In this document: positions 1-11,304 of the stretch, in pieces
Position numbering within the stretch: position 1 is the stretch's first letter
Layout: each line of letters begins with the position of its first letter
Assembly (NCBI RefSeq): GCF_019175385.1
Contig: NC_083339.1
Location: 117,227,601-117,291,600, forward strand
From: Lycium barbarum
Taxonomy: Eukaryota; Streptophyta; Magnoliopsida; Solanales; Solanaceae
Direction of reading: 5' to 3'
Length of the DNA stretch: 64,000 nt
Notes under the pieces: generated by a model
Seen by the model: the letters and a program-made list of their open reading frames with translations, nothing else
What the model was told of the DNA's origin: nothing
The model's database searches: none
Program-made: the position numbers and the translations under genes

Positions 1-2580
1 TTTACGTAGTCAATCGTGATAACGCCACTAGAGAGGAGTTGTCTAACGGTATTGTGTCTTCGTCGTATGTGACGAGATTTTCCGTTATACATTACGCTCC
101 CTGCCCTTCCTATTGCTGCTTGACTGTCACAATGTATACATATAGGAGCCAAAGGTTTGGGCCAGAATGGAATATCTTCTAAGAAATTCCGGAGCCATTC
201 AGCTTCTTCACCGGCCTTGTCTAAAGCTATGAATTCAGATTCCATAGTGGAACGGGCGATGCAAGTCTGTTTGGATGATTTCCAAGACACTGCTCCACTC
301 CCAATTGTGAAAACATACCCACTCGTGGATTTAACTTCAGACGATCCAGTGATCCAATTTGCATCACTATATCCCTCAATCACTTCAGGATATTTATTAT
401 AATGCAAAGCATAGTCTTGAGTATGTTTCAGATACCCCAAAACTCGTTTCATTGCCATCCAATGTGTGTAATTGGGATTACTTGTAAACCGACTCAGTTT
501 GCTAATGGCACATGCTATATCTGGTCGTGTACAATTCATGATATACATCAGACTTCCCAACACTCTCGCATAGTCCCCTTGTGATTTACTTTCACCTTCA
601 TTCTTTTGAAGTGCGTAACTCACATCAATTGGAGTTCTGGTAATCTTGAAATCCAAGTACTTGAACTTGTCAAGTACTTTCTCTATGTAGTGAGACTGTG
701 ATAATGCTATACCTTGTGGAGTTCTATGAATTCTGACTCCTAAGATTACATCAGCAACTCCTAAGTCTTTCATATCAAATTTGCAAGCCAGCATGCGCTT
801 TGTAGCATTTATATCTGCCATTTCTTTGCTCATTATCAACATGTCATCAACATACAAACAAACAATGACTTCGTGACCTGGAGTGTTTTTAATGTAAACA
901 CATTTATCACACTCATTGATTTTAAAGCCATTTGCCAACATGGTTTGGTCAAATTTAGCATGCCATTGTTTGGGTGCTTGTTTAAGTCCATAAAGCGACT
1001 TTACAAGTTTGCACACTTTCTTTTCTTTACCAGGAACCACAAAACCCTCGGGTTGTTCCATGTAAATTTCTTCCTCCAAATCACCATTTAAGAAAGTTGT
1101 TTTAACATCCATTTGGTGAATTTCAAGACCATACACGGCTGCCAGAGCCACTAACACCCGAATGGACGTTATTCTTGTTACAGGCGAGTATGTGTCAAAA
1201 TAATCAAGGCCTTCTTTTTGTCTATAACCTTTGACTACAAGTCTTGCCTTATATTTTTCAATAGTGCCATTAGCTTTCGTTTTCCTTTTAAAAATCCATT
1301 TAGAACCTAAAGGCTTGTTTCCAGGAGGAAGCTCAACCACTTCCCATGTGTGGTTATCTAAGATTGATTGAATCTCATTATTGACTGCCTCTTTCCAAAA
1401 TGCTGAATCAGAAGAAGACATCGCTGCTTTAAATGTTTGAGGCTCATTTTCAAGCAAGAATGTCACAAAATCTGGTCCAAAGGAAGTAGATGTCCTTTGA
1501 CGTTTGCTACGCCTTGGATCCTTTTCACTTGGTGTACTTTCCTTTGGTTCTTCCCGCGGTCGTTTAGATCTTTCACTTGACGATTCACATTCAATTTTAT
1601 ACGGATAAATATTTTCAAAGAATGCAGCATTATCTGATTCAATTACCGTATTAACATGAATTTCGGGATTGTCGGATTTGTGAACCAAAAACCGACAAGA
1701 TTTGCTGTTTGTAGCATATCCAATAAAAACACAATCCACAGTTTTTGGTCCGATTTTTACCCTTTTAGGTAAAGGAACTTGTACTTTTGCTAAACACCCC
1801 CACACTTTGAAATATTTCAAGTTGGGTTTTCTTCTTTTCCATAGTTCATATGGAATGGATTGTGTTTTGCTGTGGGGCACTCTGTTGAGTATTCGGTTAG
1901 CTGTAAGGATAGCTTCCCCCCACAAGCTCAGCGGTAAACCGGAACTTATTAGTAAAGCATTCATCATTTCTTTCAATGTCCGATGTTTCCTTTCCGCAAC
2001 TCCATTGGATTGTGGTGTGTAGGGGGCAGTGGTTTGATGAATAATTCCATATTCTAAACATATCTCTGCAAAAGGAAATTCGTATTCTCCACCCCTATCA
2101 CTTCTAATCATTTTTATCTTTTTATTCAGTTGATTTTCGACTTCATTCTTATATTGCTTAAATGCCTCTATTGCTTCATCCTTACTGTTTAGCAAGTAAA
2201 CATAACAATAACGAGTGCAATCGTCAATAAAAGTTATGAAATACTTTTTCCCACCGCGAGATGGTATTGACTTCATATCACAAATGTCAGTGTGTATTAA
2301 GTCTAAAGGATTTGAATTCTTTTGAACGGACTTATACGAATGCTTAACAAACTTTGATTCAACACATATTTGACATTTAGATATATTACACTCAAATTTA
2401 GGCAATATTTCAAGATTAATCATTTTCCGCAAGGTTTTGTAATTGACATGTCCTAAACGAACATGCCATAAATTATTTGACTCCAATAAGTAAGAAGAAG
2501 CAGATTTTCCATTAATACTGGCAACAACCATTACATTAAGTTTGAAAAGGCCCTCGGTGAGGTAAGAGTTCACCGATTAA
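1..2580 (-). CDS. copia-1 pol: integrase, reverse transcriptase, RNase H (partial, runs off left edge)
   Basis: The minus-strand frame whose codons begin at plus positions divisible by 3 contains no stop from about 2578 down to position 3. Visible in order are an integrase zinc-finger region ([13 protein letters not shown], near 2440-2470), the integrase core with SDRGGEYEF near 2080-2110 and [13 protein letters not shown] near 1975-2010, and the RT entry motif [11 protein letters not shown] near 1265-1305. The RT active site YVDDML lies at about 838-855. The RNase H region includes [10 protein letters not shown] near 330-360 and CDSQAAI near 105-130. Together these are the integrated polyprotein needed to copy and insert the element. 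This frame is offset by one base from the upstream gag-protease frame, so it has no start codon of its own. It is either disabled by a one-base insertion or expressed by frameshifting; disabling is more likely. Confidence 0.88.
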
Positions 2581-3852
2581 CATATCATTCTTACTAAGTA
2601 CAAATTTATCACTAACCAGCACGCACTTAAACCCATTTTTCACGAGTAGTGCGGCTGAAACTAGGTTCTTCCTAATTGATGGAACATGCATGACGTTGTT
2701 GAGAGTCAGCACTTTGCCGGATGTCATCTTCAACAGAACCTTTCCATATCCTTCAACTTTGGCTGTTGTAGTATTTCCCATGTATAGCTCCTCGTCGGGT
2801 CCAGCGGGAGTGTAGGTTGTAAATGCTTCCTTAACGGCACACACATGTTGAGTGGCGCCAGAATCAAGCCACCACTCCTTTGGGTTACCAACCAGGTTGC
2901 ACTCAGACAGCATTGCACACAGGTCATCAACATCTTCCACCATGTTTGCCTGACCCTTGTTTTTCTCTTTGTCCTTCTTGGGGGCACGACAGTCGGGAGC
3001 TTTATGGCCTGCTTTACCACAATTATAACAGTTGCCCTTGAACTTTTTCTTGTTAGGATACTTCTCCTTTCCAAAATGCTTCTTCCTTTTATTGTTCTTT
3101 TTCGGAGCAGCATCTTCAACGACGTTTGCCCCTTCAATCGGTGAACTCTTACGGTACCTCTTATCAGCGGTTTTGTTATCTTCCTCGATCTTGAGACGAA
3201 TCACAAGATCCTCCAATTTCATTTCCTTTCTCTTGTGCTTAAGATAATTGTTGAAATCTTTCCATGAGGGTGGCAACTTCTCAATCATTGCAGCCACTTG
3301 GAATGCTTCATTCACTACCATACCTTCAGCAATAAGGTCATGAAAGATAAGTTGAAGCTCTTGAACTTGGGTTCCAATAGTTTTTCCATCCACCATTTTG
3401 TAGTCTAGGAATTTGGCAACCACAAACTTCTTCAAGCAAGCATTTTCGGTTTTGTACTTCTTTTCCAGTGCACTCCATAATTCTTTGGAGGTCTCTACTG
3501 CACTGTAGACGTTGTACAAATCATCTTCTAAGGCACTCAAAATGTAGCCTTTGCACAAAAAATCAGCCTGTTTCCAAGCCTCAGTAACCATGAACTTCTG
3601 GTTGTCAGGCATGTCGGCGGCAGGCACGGGAGGGTCCTCACTGGTGAACTTTTGCATACCAAGGGTGGTAAGCCAAAAGAACATTCTCTGCTGCCATCCT
3701 TTAAAGTTGGCACCGGTGAACTTCGCAGATTTCTCAGCCGGTGGCACAGCGGCACGGGTTGTAGGCGTGACCGCTGGTGCAATGTTCACAGAAGGAGTTC
3801 CAGTTGCAGAGGGAGTTCCAGTCGCAGAGGGAGTTTCAGTCTCAATTGCCAT
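2536..3852 (-). CDS. copia-1 gag with zinc knuckle and aspartic protease
   Basis: This 438-residue open frame is the front half of a copia polyprotein. The N-terminus has a short SATGTP-type repeat, followed by a UBN2-type Gag domain (about residues 40-230, including [12 protein letters not shown] and [16 protein letters not shown]). A lysine-rich stretch precedes a CCHC zinc knuckle ([14 protein letters not shown], about residue 272). The protease core [12 protein letters not shown] (about residue 330) keeps the catalytic DSG. Gag would coat the RNA in cytoplasmic particles and the protease would process the polyprotein. The frame stops at 2536 while the pol frame begins near 2578 in another phase, so a single-base shift at about 2560-2575 separates them. 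I take the ATG at 3852 because Gag homology begins close behind it. Confidence 0.92.
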   Translation of the reverse strand: MAIETETPSATGTPSATGTPSVNIAPAVTPTTRAAVPPAEKSAKFTGANFKGWQQRMFFWLTTLGMQKFTSEDPPVPAADMPDNQKFMVTEAWKQADFLCKGYILSALEDDLYNVYSAVETSKELWSALEKKYKTENACLKKFVVAKFLDYKMVDGKTIGTQVQELQLIFHDLIAEGMVVNEAFQVAAMIEKLPPSWKDFNNYLKHKRKEMKLEDLVIRLKIEEDNKTADKRYRKSSPIEGANVVEDAAPKKNNKRKKHFGKEKYPNKKKFKGNCYNCGKAGHKAPDCRAPKKDKEKNKGQANMVEDVDDLCAMLSECNLVGNPKEWWLDSGATQHVCAVKEAFTTYTPAGPDEELYMGNTTTAKVEGYGKVLLKMTSGKVLTLNNVMHVPSIRKNLVSAALLVKNGFKCVLVSDKFVLSKNDMLIGELLPHRGPFQT

Positions 3853-4975
3853 TCTTTCTTTGTCATTGTCAAATCGACAAACTGTTTTAGTTAATAAAAC
3901 TAAAATAGCAATTAAATCACAAACTTAAACGATGAAGATTTTATTTCTTCAAATCGCAGTATACTTATGAACTTTGGTATTCCAACGAAGTTTTTATATC
4001 TTCAAGTCAGAATACTAATATTCATATGGAGTAGAAAACTACAGAAGTTTTAATCTCGTTAAACAGAATACAAATTATAATATTATATAATAATTTCCTT
4101 AAGATTGTCGTTAAAATAATCTGTATAAGTCTAAATAAAGTTTCTGAATCTATAAAACACTTAGTAAAAGCAGATTACACAATCTGTAAAAACTTAAAAC
4201 CAGTAAATTACAGAAATTGGACAAATAAACAGAAACAGTGTTAGAAAAATATATTCAGAACATAATCGAGCCCACTTAGTTCAAAGTGTGTCCTTAAGGA
4301 AATTATTCCCCTCACAGTACTCGAGGTTGATGGAATATCCCCTCCCAGGATAGAACGATTATCTTACCAAAATAGTAGTACTCCAAAATCTGGTAGCGGC
4401 GAACCACTCAATGGCAGTATATCACACAGAAAAGAAAACTTTTAAGAAGAGTAGAAGAATAGAGGATTTCAGAAAATTCGTAAGTCATAATCTGAATATT
4501 AACTGGAATTTATAGCCATTAAAGCACTTGTTGGGAAAAGGTTTGCACCTTTTCAGAAAGGTTTGCAACCTTTCAGAAAATGTACGTTTTAAAAGGAGGG
4601 AAATTTAAATTAATCCGGGAAGAAACGGGTCGCGGGTCAGATATGCGGATCCGGGTCACTAACGGGTCAGAATCTGGAAATAATTAATTAAATTAAAATT
4701 TAAAAGATTATAAGCCGAAGCCGAAGCCGAAGTCGAGCCGAGCGAGCGACGACGACGGCGCGAGGGGTCCTTTCCCCCTCAACTCTTTTAGCAACTAGAG
4801 AAGGTGTAATGTAATATGTACACCTCTCTTTTTCTCTCTTTTTTTCCTATGTGGGACAGATGCTTTAACCAAAGCACAAGGAACCTTTTACATTTTTCAA
4901 AGCAAAAGGGACCTTTTATATTTCCCTCAATTTTCATCCCATCATTTCCCATTCACCAATATCAAAAACCCAACA
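3853..4975 (-). repeat. copia-1 5' LTR plus leader
   Basis: Non-coding sequence upstream of gag that ends in the LTR start signature on the minus strand (tgttgggttt, 4966-4975). It contains a GC-rich gccgaa-type run at 4712-4760. I found no clear primer-binding site of the tggtatcagagc type, so the boundary between LTR and leader is not resolved. Confidence 0.75.
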
Positions 4976-4989
4976 TATTATACATATAA

Positions 4990-4992
<3 letters not shown>

Positions 4993-5082
<90 letters not shown>

Positions 5083-5165
5083 GTTATATAACCTAAGTAT
5101 ATTGATATATATAAATATATTTTTACTATATTTTAGATATATGTAGTATAACTTAAGCATATAAC

Positions 5166-5210
<45 letters not shown>
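4993..5210. repeat. Compound microsatellite (TA)n (TG)n and a second (TA)n
   Basis: A (TA)n run at about 4993-5041 passes directly into (TG)n to about 5080. After a 90-bp AT-rich spacer a second (TA)n run covers about 5170-5208. A third short (TA)n run lies at 5338-5355. The 75-aa frame across this stretch is a low-complexity artefact. Confidence 0.97.
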
Positions 5211-5213
<3 letters not shown>

Positions 5214-5389
5214 CATACACACGTATATGTTGTATTGCTGACTTGCTGTTAGCCTGTTAGTCAGTAAATATATAAACTTTACTTATAAACTTATATAACA
5301 TATATAAATATACCTACAATATACTAATAAATACTATAATATATATATATATATACTATACAAAAAATAAAAAATAAAAAGAGGTTTCA

Positions 5390-5540
5390 GACGTTTTGAA
5401 CCGGACCGGTTCCGATTTGGGGTTTCAAACCAGTAAATCGAAACCGGTGTTAGGTTCCAGTTTTTAGATCGGAAATCGGCCAGTTTTATAACCGGTTGCC
5501 GGTTCGGTTCCGGTTCAAACCGGTTGACACCCTTACCTGG
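5390..5540. mobile_element. hAT-like remnant rich in ccggtt motifs
   Basis: Multiple ccggtt and aaccgg motifs occur here. The right edge reads aaccggttgacaccctta, whose reverse complement (taagggtgtcaaccggtt) is a common end of non-autonomous plant hAT elements. No matching left end or TSD was found, so this may be a fragment. Confidence 0.4.
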
Positions 5541-5545
5541 TAGTA

Positions 5546-5973
5546 TAACTTTATGCATATTTGAAAATTAATAATATCAACGTTTGACTTTTTACATTAT
5601 CACACATCCAAACTTGTAGATTGGAGTGCTGATAATATGATAATTCAATATTATCGGGTAAAATAAGAACATGAATTAAGTGAGAACTGGAATGAATTAT
5701 GGGCGTAGCTTAACTTAAACGTTAGGGGATGAGGTGAAGATTGCTTAATTAATATCGGATGAGTGACCAAATCACCCATCCACGATTGATTACTAATTTA
5801 GCTTAAGTATTTTTTTTTTTTTGAGGGGCGAGGGAAACAGCAAGAAAGAACGAAGTTGAAATTCACACGAGCGAAAATTGTGGAACTTTCATTCGAAAAA
5901 ATTACTAGAACTTAAGTCAATCGGATTTTAATGCCTACGTTTTTTTTGTTTTTAATGCCTATGCTTGTTATTA
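5546..5973. other. AT-rich spacer, nothing recognised
   Basis: No open frame, repeat or element end was recognised in this stretch apart from short T-runs. Confidence 0.6.
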
Positions 5974-6226
5974 CTCCCTCCATTCTTTTTACTTGTCTAA
6001 TATTCCAAAAATGAATTTTCACTTGTCACTTTTAGCATATCAAGATAAGATAATTTATTTTTTACTGTTTCATCCATAGTATTAATTACTCACTTCAAAT
6101 CATTTTTCAAATCTAATAAAAATATGCACCAATTAATATGGGTACATTGGTAATTATGCACTTCATTTATTATTTCTTAAACAACGTGAAAAGTTAAAGT
6201 AGACAAGTAAAAGTGAACGGAGGGAG
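5974..6226. mobile_element. Stowaway-type (Tc1/mariner) MITE
   Basis: Terminal inverted repeats begin ctccctccattctttttact at the left and ctccctccgttcacttttac on the reverse strand at the right. The element is flanked by TA on both sides (5972-5973 and 6227-6228). The length of 253 bp and the lack of coding capacity are normal for this class, which is mobilised by mariner-like transposases in trans. Confidence 0.9.
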
Positions 6227-6236
6227 TAGTTATTAC

Positions 6237-6600
6237 CATTTTTTTTTTTGTGCGGATTGACCTTTAAAAGCACTGGTCTTTAATTTTTGTCCTTCAAATT
6301 GGTGATCTTTAATTTTTACCCTTCGCCTAATACCTCAAGGTTTTGAGTTGGAACCCCAACTCAATAAACAAAACAAAAAAAAAAAAAAATCGCAAGGCAG
6401 ATTTGCATTCAAAGTTCTGACTGCAGGTAGAGTTTTCCATTCATGCAAAAATTTACCTTGCGATTTTTTTTTCCAGCTGAGCCGAGATTCGAACCCTAAA
6501 CCTCATGGTGTTCAGCGAAGGACAAAAAATATAGACCACTAATTTGAGGGGCAAAAATTGAAGATCATCCCAAAATAAGGGCATTCCTGCGAATTGTCCA
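6237..6600. mobile_element. Foldback element, copy 1 of 2 in the window
   Basis: Two long arms (about 150 bp) are imperfect inverted repeats containing ggtctttaatttttgtcctt and its complement. The flanks carry a perfect 8-bp direct repeat gttattac (6229-6236 and 6601-6608). The start (catttttt then gtgcggattg) and end (gcgaattgtcca) match the second copy at 19724-19929. The 8-bp TSD points to hAT-type transposition. A 64-aa frame inside is an artefact. Confidence 0.8.
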
Positions 6601-6660
6601 GTTATTACTACTTGACATTATTGTTTAAAGAAGCAGTAACACTGAAATTAAAGTGACAAC

Positions 6661-7224
6661 TAGGGTGACAAAACTAGCCCAAACCCGTTTGACTCCGCCC
6701 AATCAGCCTAAGCTTTAATGTGTATGGGCTAGAGTGATTTTGAAGATGTGTTGATTTGGACTAGCCCAAGTTGAGTCATCACAAATCATCAGCCCAAACT
6801 GACCCATCAACTACACTCCGTTCAAAAATAAAAGCTACAAAACATGATTAACTTTTTTAATCATTATTTAATTTTTAGAATGTTTTTTAAAAGTTTTTTT
6901 TGACATTTTTATTTTTTTTAATATTTTATTTTTATTTCTGTATTTCCAAATTGTATCTAGATTTGATTTTTAAACCGCTGTTTATTTGGAAAAACACGAG
7001 CTAAGAGAATATTTGCAATCAGAGAATATCAATATTTTTAGTTTCTCAAAATGTTTTAAAAGTAAGTTAAGTTGGGCAGGTTGTTATGACCATTTAGGTC
7101 ATCTTGACTCAGCCAATCTTAACCCAAACAAGCTTTTGACAGGGTTGGGCATGGACTCATTTATTGAATCAGCCCATCTTGACTTGCCCAATTTTAATCC
7201 AAACGGCCCATTTGCCTACCCCTG
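6661..7224. mobile_element. Non-autonomous hAT element (564 bp)
   Basis: The left end reads tagggtgacaaaactagccc, and the reverse complement of the right end is caggggtaggcaaatgggcc, a typical hAT terminus. The flanks gtgacaac (6653-6660) and atgacaac (7225-7232) match at 7 of 8 positions. Sub-terminal sequence is rich in agccca and tgggct motifs. No coding capacity. Confidence 0.78.
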
Positions 7225-7507
7225 ATGACAACTTGGAAGTATATAATGGTAATTCTCAGAACTGAGGGAATAACTAAGTAAAAGTGATCATGTGATGCAA
7301 GTCCGGAGCTGCTCCTTTATCTTTCTCATATTCGAGTTAGAATCTTGTCTTGCCCAAAATGCAGCTGGTTACGTTGAAGGCCTGTCCTGTTTGATGGATT
7401 GAGTGAAATAATTATAGCATATAGCATAAGATTTGGGTATTGTTTTATCTAATGTTTAGTTTGTCTTTTTAAATAATGTATAACTAATTATGATATAATT
7501 TAATATA

Positions 7508-8433
7508 TGGAAAAGGGCCTAAAATACCTTTGAACTATTAGAATGGGTGCAAAAATATCCTCCATCCACCTTTGAACTCTCAAATACCCCCGCCGTCCAC
7601 CTTTTGAGTCTAATATACCCTTAATTCTAACAGTCCCGATAGCATCATTTAATTGGTTACCCTATGTAATTAACTAAACTCATTAAATTTAATCCAAGTT
7701 GACCGAATCCTAACCCACCAACCCGACAAACCCGACTCGCCCCAAATTATAGATTTTCTAACAATACAGCTAGGATCAAATTGCAGGGCTAATCTTCTTG
7801 TTATGTTGTATTGATTCTGGAAATATTATATGTTTGTGTTCTCCTTTTGTGACAGAGACAGAGGACAGAAGAGGAGACTGAGATTTTATCACAGCTTTGT
7901 ATTGTTTAGTTAAGAGACTTTGTTGTTTTTAGTTTCGTTGTGTTGATTAGTTAAGACTTTGTTGATTTTAGTTGCAAAATTATAGGAGTCATTGTTGAGA
8001 TTTAGTAGTATCTAGGTACGCACCATACCTGAAAAAAGGCACCATACCTGAAATCTCTAGTATTTCAGAATGAAATCTCAGTTTCTATGGGTACCATAGC
8101 TGAAATCCCAAAGATATCTTTTCCATTGCAATTTAGAATTAGTCGCGTAGCAAGGCTTTTCGGACTAATCTGCACAGTCTTTGTCTGGTCGGGATGGCGG
8201 GTCGGGTTGGTGGGTTGCGATCCGGTCAACTTAGATTAAATTTAATGAGTTTAGTTAATTATATGGGATAACCAATTAAATGATGCCACCTATTTAATGA
8301 GATGAGGTTGTTAGAAATAAGGGTATATTAGACCCAAAAGGTGGACGGCGGGGGTATTTGGGGGCTCAAATGTGGATGGAGGGTATTTTTGCACCAATTT
8401 TAATAATTTGAGGATATTTTAGGCCATTTTCGG
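7508..8433. mobile_element. Non-autonomous Mutator-like element (MULE MITE)
   Basis: Long terminal inverted repeats of roughly 230 bp are present: tggaaaagggcctaaaatac at the left, ccgaaaatggcctaaaatat as the reverse complement of the right end. A perfect 9-bp TSD tttaatata flanks it (7499-7507 and 8434-8442), which is the Mutator signature. The inner arms share aggtggacggcgggggtatt-type sequence and its complement. No transposase is present. Confidence 0.88.
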
Positions 8434-8559
8434 TTTAATATATTATTTGTTGTATTACTTTCTACCAAGACAAATATAGCATATAACAATACTATGCATG
8501 AATAAGTTACTATGTGGATAAAACATTCAAAATGTCAAAACTGTCGTACTAGGAGATAT

Positions 8560-8754
8560 ATAATTAGGAATGACGATATTTGAGACAAGGTGAGAGTGAC
8601 CTCCATGGTGAACAGAATGAAGAAATCGAGACTGAGGTGGTTTGAGCATATGAAAAGGAGATGCTCTTATGCCTAAGTGATGAAGTGTGAGAGATTGACT
8701 ATGATGGTATGAGGAGAGGTACTTAGAGGTAGGCTGAAGAAATATTAAAGAGAG
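8560..8754 (+). pseudogene. LINE ORF2 C-terminal remnant, left part (split by hAT)
   Basis: In frame, this stretch encodes the basic C-terminal tail common to plant LINE (RTE-like) polymerases, for example KSRLRWFEHMKRR at about 8620-8660 and RRGTLRGRLKKY-like sequence at about 8710-8745. Stops interrupt it. The same reading continues on the other side of the hAT element at 13120. Confidence 0.6.
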
Positions 8755-9681
8755 TAGGACCGACTCATGTGTAAGGCAAGTCAAGCAATTGCTTGGGGCC
8801 TCATATTTCTGGGGGCCCCAATTGTAAAAAGATCCTATATTTTTATTTATTACTACTACTTAAAAAAAAAAAAAAAAAGTAATACTCCTATGGTTACCTA
8901 TACTTGTTATGCATTGTGAGAAGTCTCCTAAAAGCCTTCTTAGTTTCAACAGACCTAATTTTCCAAATTAGTGCATTCATGATCACTAGTTATTGGATTT
9001 AGATGTTGTTCTCCTTGTGTGCACCCCTGTAACATGAGGTACATTACTATCTTTGGCATTTTCCCTCCTGTTCTTACCAGCTACTTTCTCAATTTGTTTA
9101 GGGGGTAAATCTCCCTCTCTGGCAACAATGCTGTTTTTGGGGAGGAAGTTTAAAGTAATGTTTCTCCATTTAATGTTGGGAGGGGGCTGCACTTTCCCTA
9201 AAACTACTCTATATAGTATTAATTGTTTAAAAAGAAACATTTGTACTCTTATCTTCTACAGTTAGGAGAGTTAATTTAGGAGAAGATTTACAACAGTAAC
9301 TTTTTGGGATTTGGAACAGTTGCATTGGAATAGTTTCTCCTTTATATTCTAACAAATCACATATTATTCATATTATCTCTATACCTTTTTACTTCTCCTT
9401 TTCATTATTTTTATTCTATTTTTATATCTCCTAAACCCCTAACATTCTACTGCAAAACTTACAAAAGTTCAAGATTTATTTTTTGGTGTGTGCTTCAAAA
9501 TTTCAAGCATTGCAAGAAGCAATCATTACATTGAAGCGATATCATTATATCAACTTATCAAATTCTTGAGCCAGATTTTCTTATTCTAGCTTTATATTAT
9601 ATTTCTCATTGAAAATTTGTGATTGTCAATATTCCTCTATATACTCTTGTTAGTTATTATTAGAATTTATTCAATTTAAAT

Positions 9682-9943
9682 ATGTCCAGTAGAAAATATG
9701 CATTTTTTTAAAAGAAAAAAAAAGAGAAAATATGAAAAATTAATTAATTCCCAAAAAGGAGCTCTTGAAAGATTTATAACAAGTAATAAAAATCTGGAAT
9801 CGAAAAATATGGGAGGATGTTCTTCAAATGAACAAATCACTAATAGAATTGAGTTAGATGATAATAATATCTAGGAAGAAAATCTAGAAGAAGTTACTGA
9901 GAAACAAGACACAATTCTAGAAAATCAAGAACTCCTAAATTAG
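9682..9943 (+). pseudogene. hAT transposase, N-terminal fragment
   Basis: The frame from the ATG at 9682 encodes MSSRKYAFF, then a lysine-rich stretch and SQKGALERFITSNK, which resembles the N-terminus of plant ZMYM1-like (TTF-type) hAT proteins. One in-frame TAG occurs near 9872 and the fragment ends at a TAG at 9941. About 1.36 kb of unrelated sequence separates it from the rest of the transposase. Confidence 0.65.
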
Positions 9944-11300
9944 TACTTAATATAAGGGAGGATCCACTTTATTCATCGTCCTCACAGATTCACTTTTGGA
10001 ATTTCCTAAAGTTGCTCTCTCTTGAAAGCCCTTATCTCAAATTACTCAAAAGGAAGGAATACAGAACAACTTTGTAAAAATGTGGGACCACTACTTTTCA
10101 CTTAAAACTGTACTCCTTAGTCCTAATTTGCAGGCACATGTTTTTCTGATTGCCAAATGTTGTTCGTTGATGGAATTGTTTTCTCTCATCAGCCTATTAT
10201 AGCAACAAAAAAGGTAAAAAAGTAATCGAAGGAGCCGTTTGGACATGATTTAAAATCATGTTTGGACATGTTCAAATGCTAATTTCATCTCATGGTTTCT
10301 AACCGAATGTCCAAACGCCTACTAAGCTGAAATTATTTTGATAGCTGGAAGACATGGGTTAAAAACAAACTTTGGCCACGAGAATGTTTCACTCTTTTTC
10401 AGAAAATTATTTTACTTTGTTTAGAAATAAACGTTTGGCCAATGAAGTATTTGGAATTTGAAAAACACCTAAAATCTTGTTTTCACTTTTTTCACTTTCA
10501 ATATATTCAAACAACCAAATATTCTTTACAAAAACTATAATCAAACACAATTTCATCTTCAACTCTAACTTCAAAATTCTAAATAAAGTGAAAAATATTT
10601 GGATTTCATGGCCAAACGCCTACTCAGACATGCATTACGTGGCTATTTTTAAATGATATGAGAATATTTTCTCCACAAAATGAGTGAAGGTTTGTATATA
10701 CTCAAATCATTTGTGGTGTTCTTTTTAAACGTGCCTCTTAAAAAATAGTATAACTTAGAAGTTTTTTTGGAACTGATTTACCTTTATTTATATTTTAAGC
10801 TATAATCACTCTTCATTAAATATTTACGTTATTTTAAAGGTTCGGCACACCAATTAAAAAAATAATCAGCAACATTAGCTAAGTGAGCAATTTTACTTAA
10901 AGATTATTTATCTCTCCCAAAGACTTCTTAGAAATTTGTTTAAACATTTATCGGATAAGGTTAATTTCGAACAAAAAAACATGGATACCTACTTAATTTC
11001 TTCAATTAAAGACCACTTTTTCTAAAACAAATTTCAATAAAAAATCACTTAGAAGTGACAGGAGAGAGTAGCTTTTTGGAGCTTGCAAAAAGGATGATAT
11101 TTAGGGAACAATATCGGCAGACTCTGTGCCAATAGCTGCAGTAATACAGAGTATATAAGCTTACATGATCCGAAATTATTAGATGTAAAGCATTTGTAGG
11201 CGACTTTTAATAGTCGAATTACTATTTCATTACTTAATGTAAACAAAGGGGAAAGATTAAATATTTAATATTTAATAGTAGTTTTGGGCACACGCCAAAT
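9944..11300. other. Non-coding sequence separating the transposase fragments
   Basis: No transposase similarity is visible here, although homologous proteins continue directly from the N-terminal part into the NIYDPSQW motif found at about 11330. The stretch may be a later insertion or a very degraded intron-like segment. It contains a MITE-like cluster at 10230-10625; otherwise nothing was recognised. Confidence 0.45.
10230..10625. mobile_element. MITE-like cluster with cgtttgg(a/c)ca ends
   Basis: gccgtttggacatg at the left pairs with gtccaaacgcctac near 10307-10322. A further cgtttggcca near 10429 pairs with tggccaaacgcctac at 10609-10624. These inverted ends resemble a short-TIR MITE family, present here as two adjacent or nested copies. 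TSDs could not be assigned. Confidence 0.45.
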
Positions 11301-11304
11301 GAAA

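Larger units (their letters stand above)
1..4975 (-). mobile_element. Ty1/copia LTR retrotransposon (copia-1), left part outside the window
   Basis: Reading on the minus strand from right to left the order is LTR/leader, gag, protease, integrase, reverse transcriptase, RNase H, which is the copia order. The right end carries the reverse complement of an LTR start (tgttgggttt) ending at 4975. The 3' LTR lies beyond the left edge, so the TSD and LTR identity cannot be checked. Only one reading-frame break is visible in about 3.85 kb of coding sequence, so the insertion looks fairly recent. The integrase and RT sequence resembles Tork-like copia elements; that lineage assignment is inference. 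Confidence 0.93.

Noticed and set aside
4993..5220. 75-codon frame on the minus strand
   Set aside because: It is a translation of (TA)n and (TG)n microsatellites.
11049..11246. 65-codon minus-strand frame inside the hAT element
   Set aside because: No similarity is recognised and it lies in non-coding sequence between transposase fragments.
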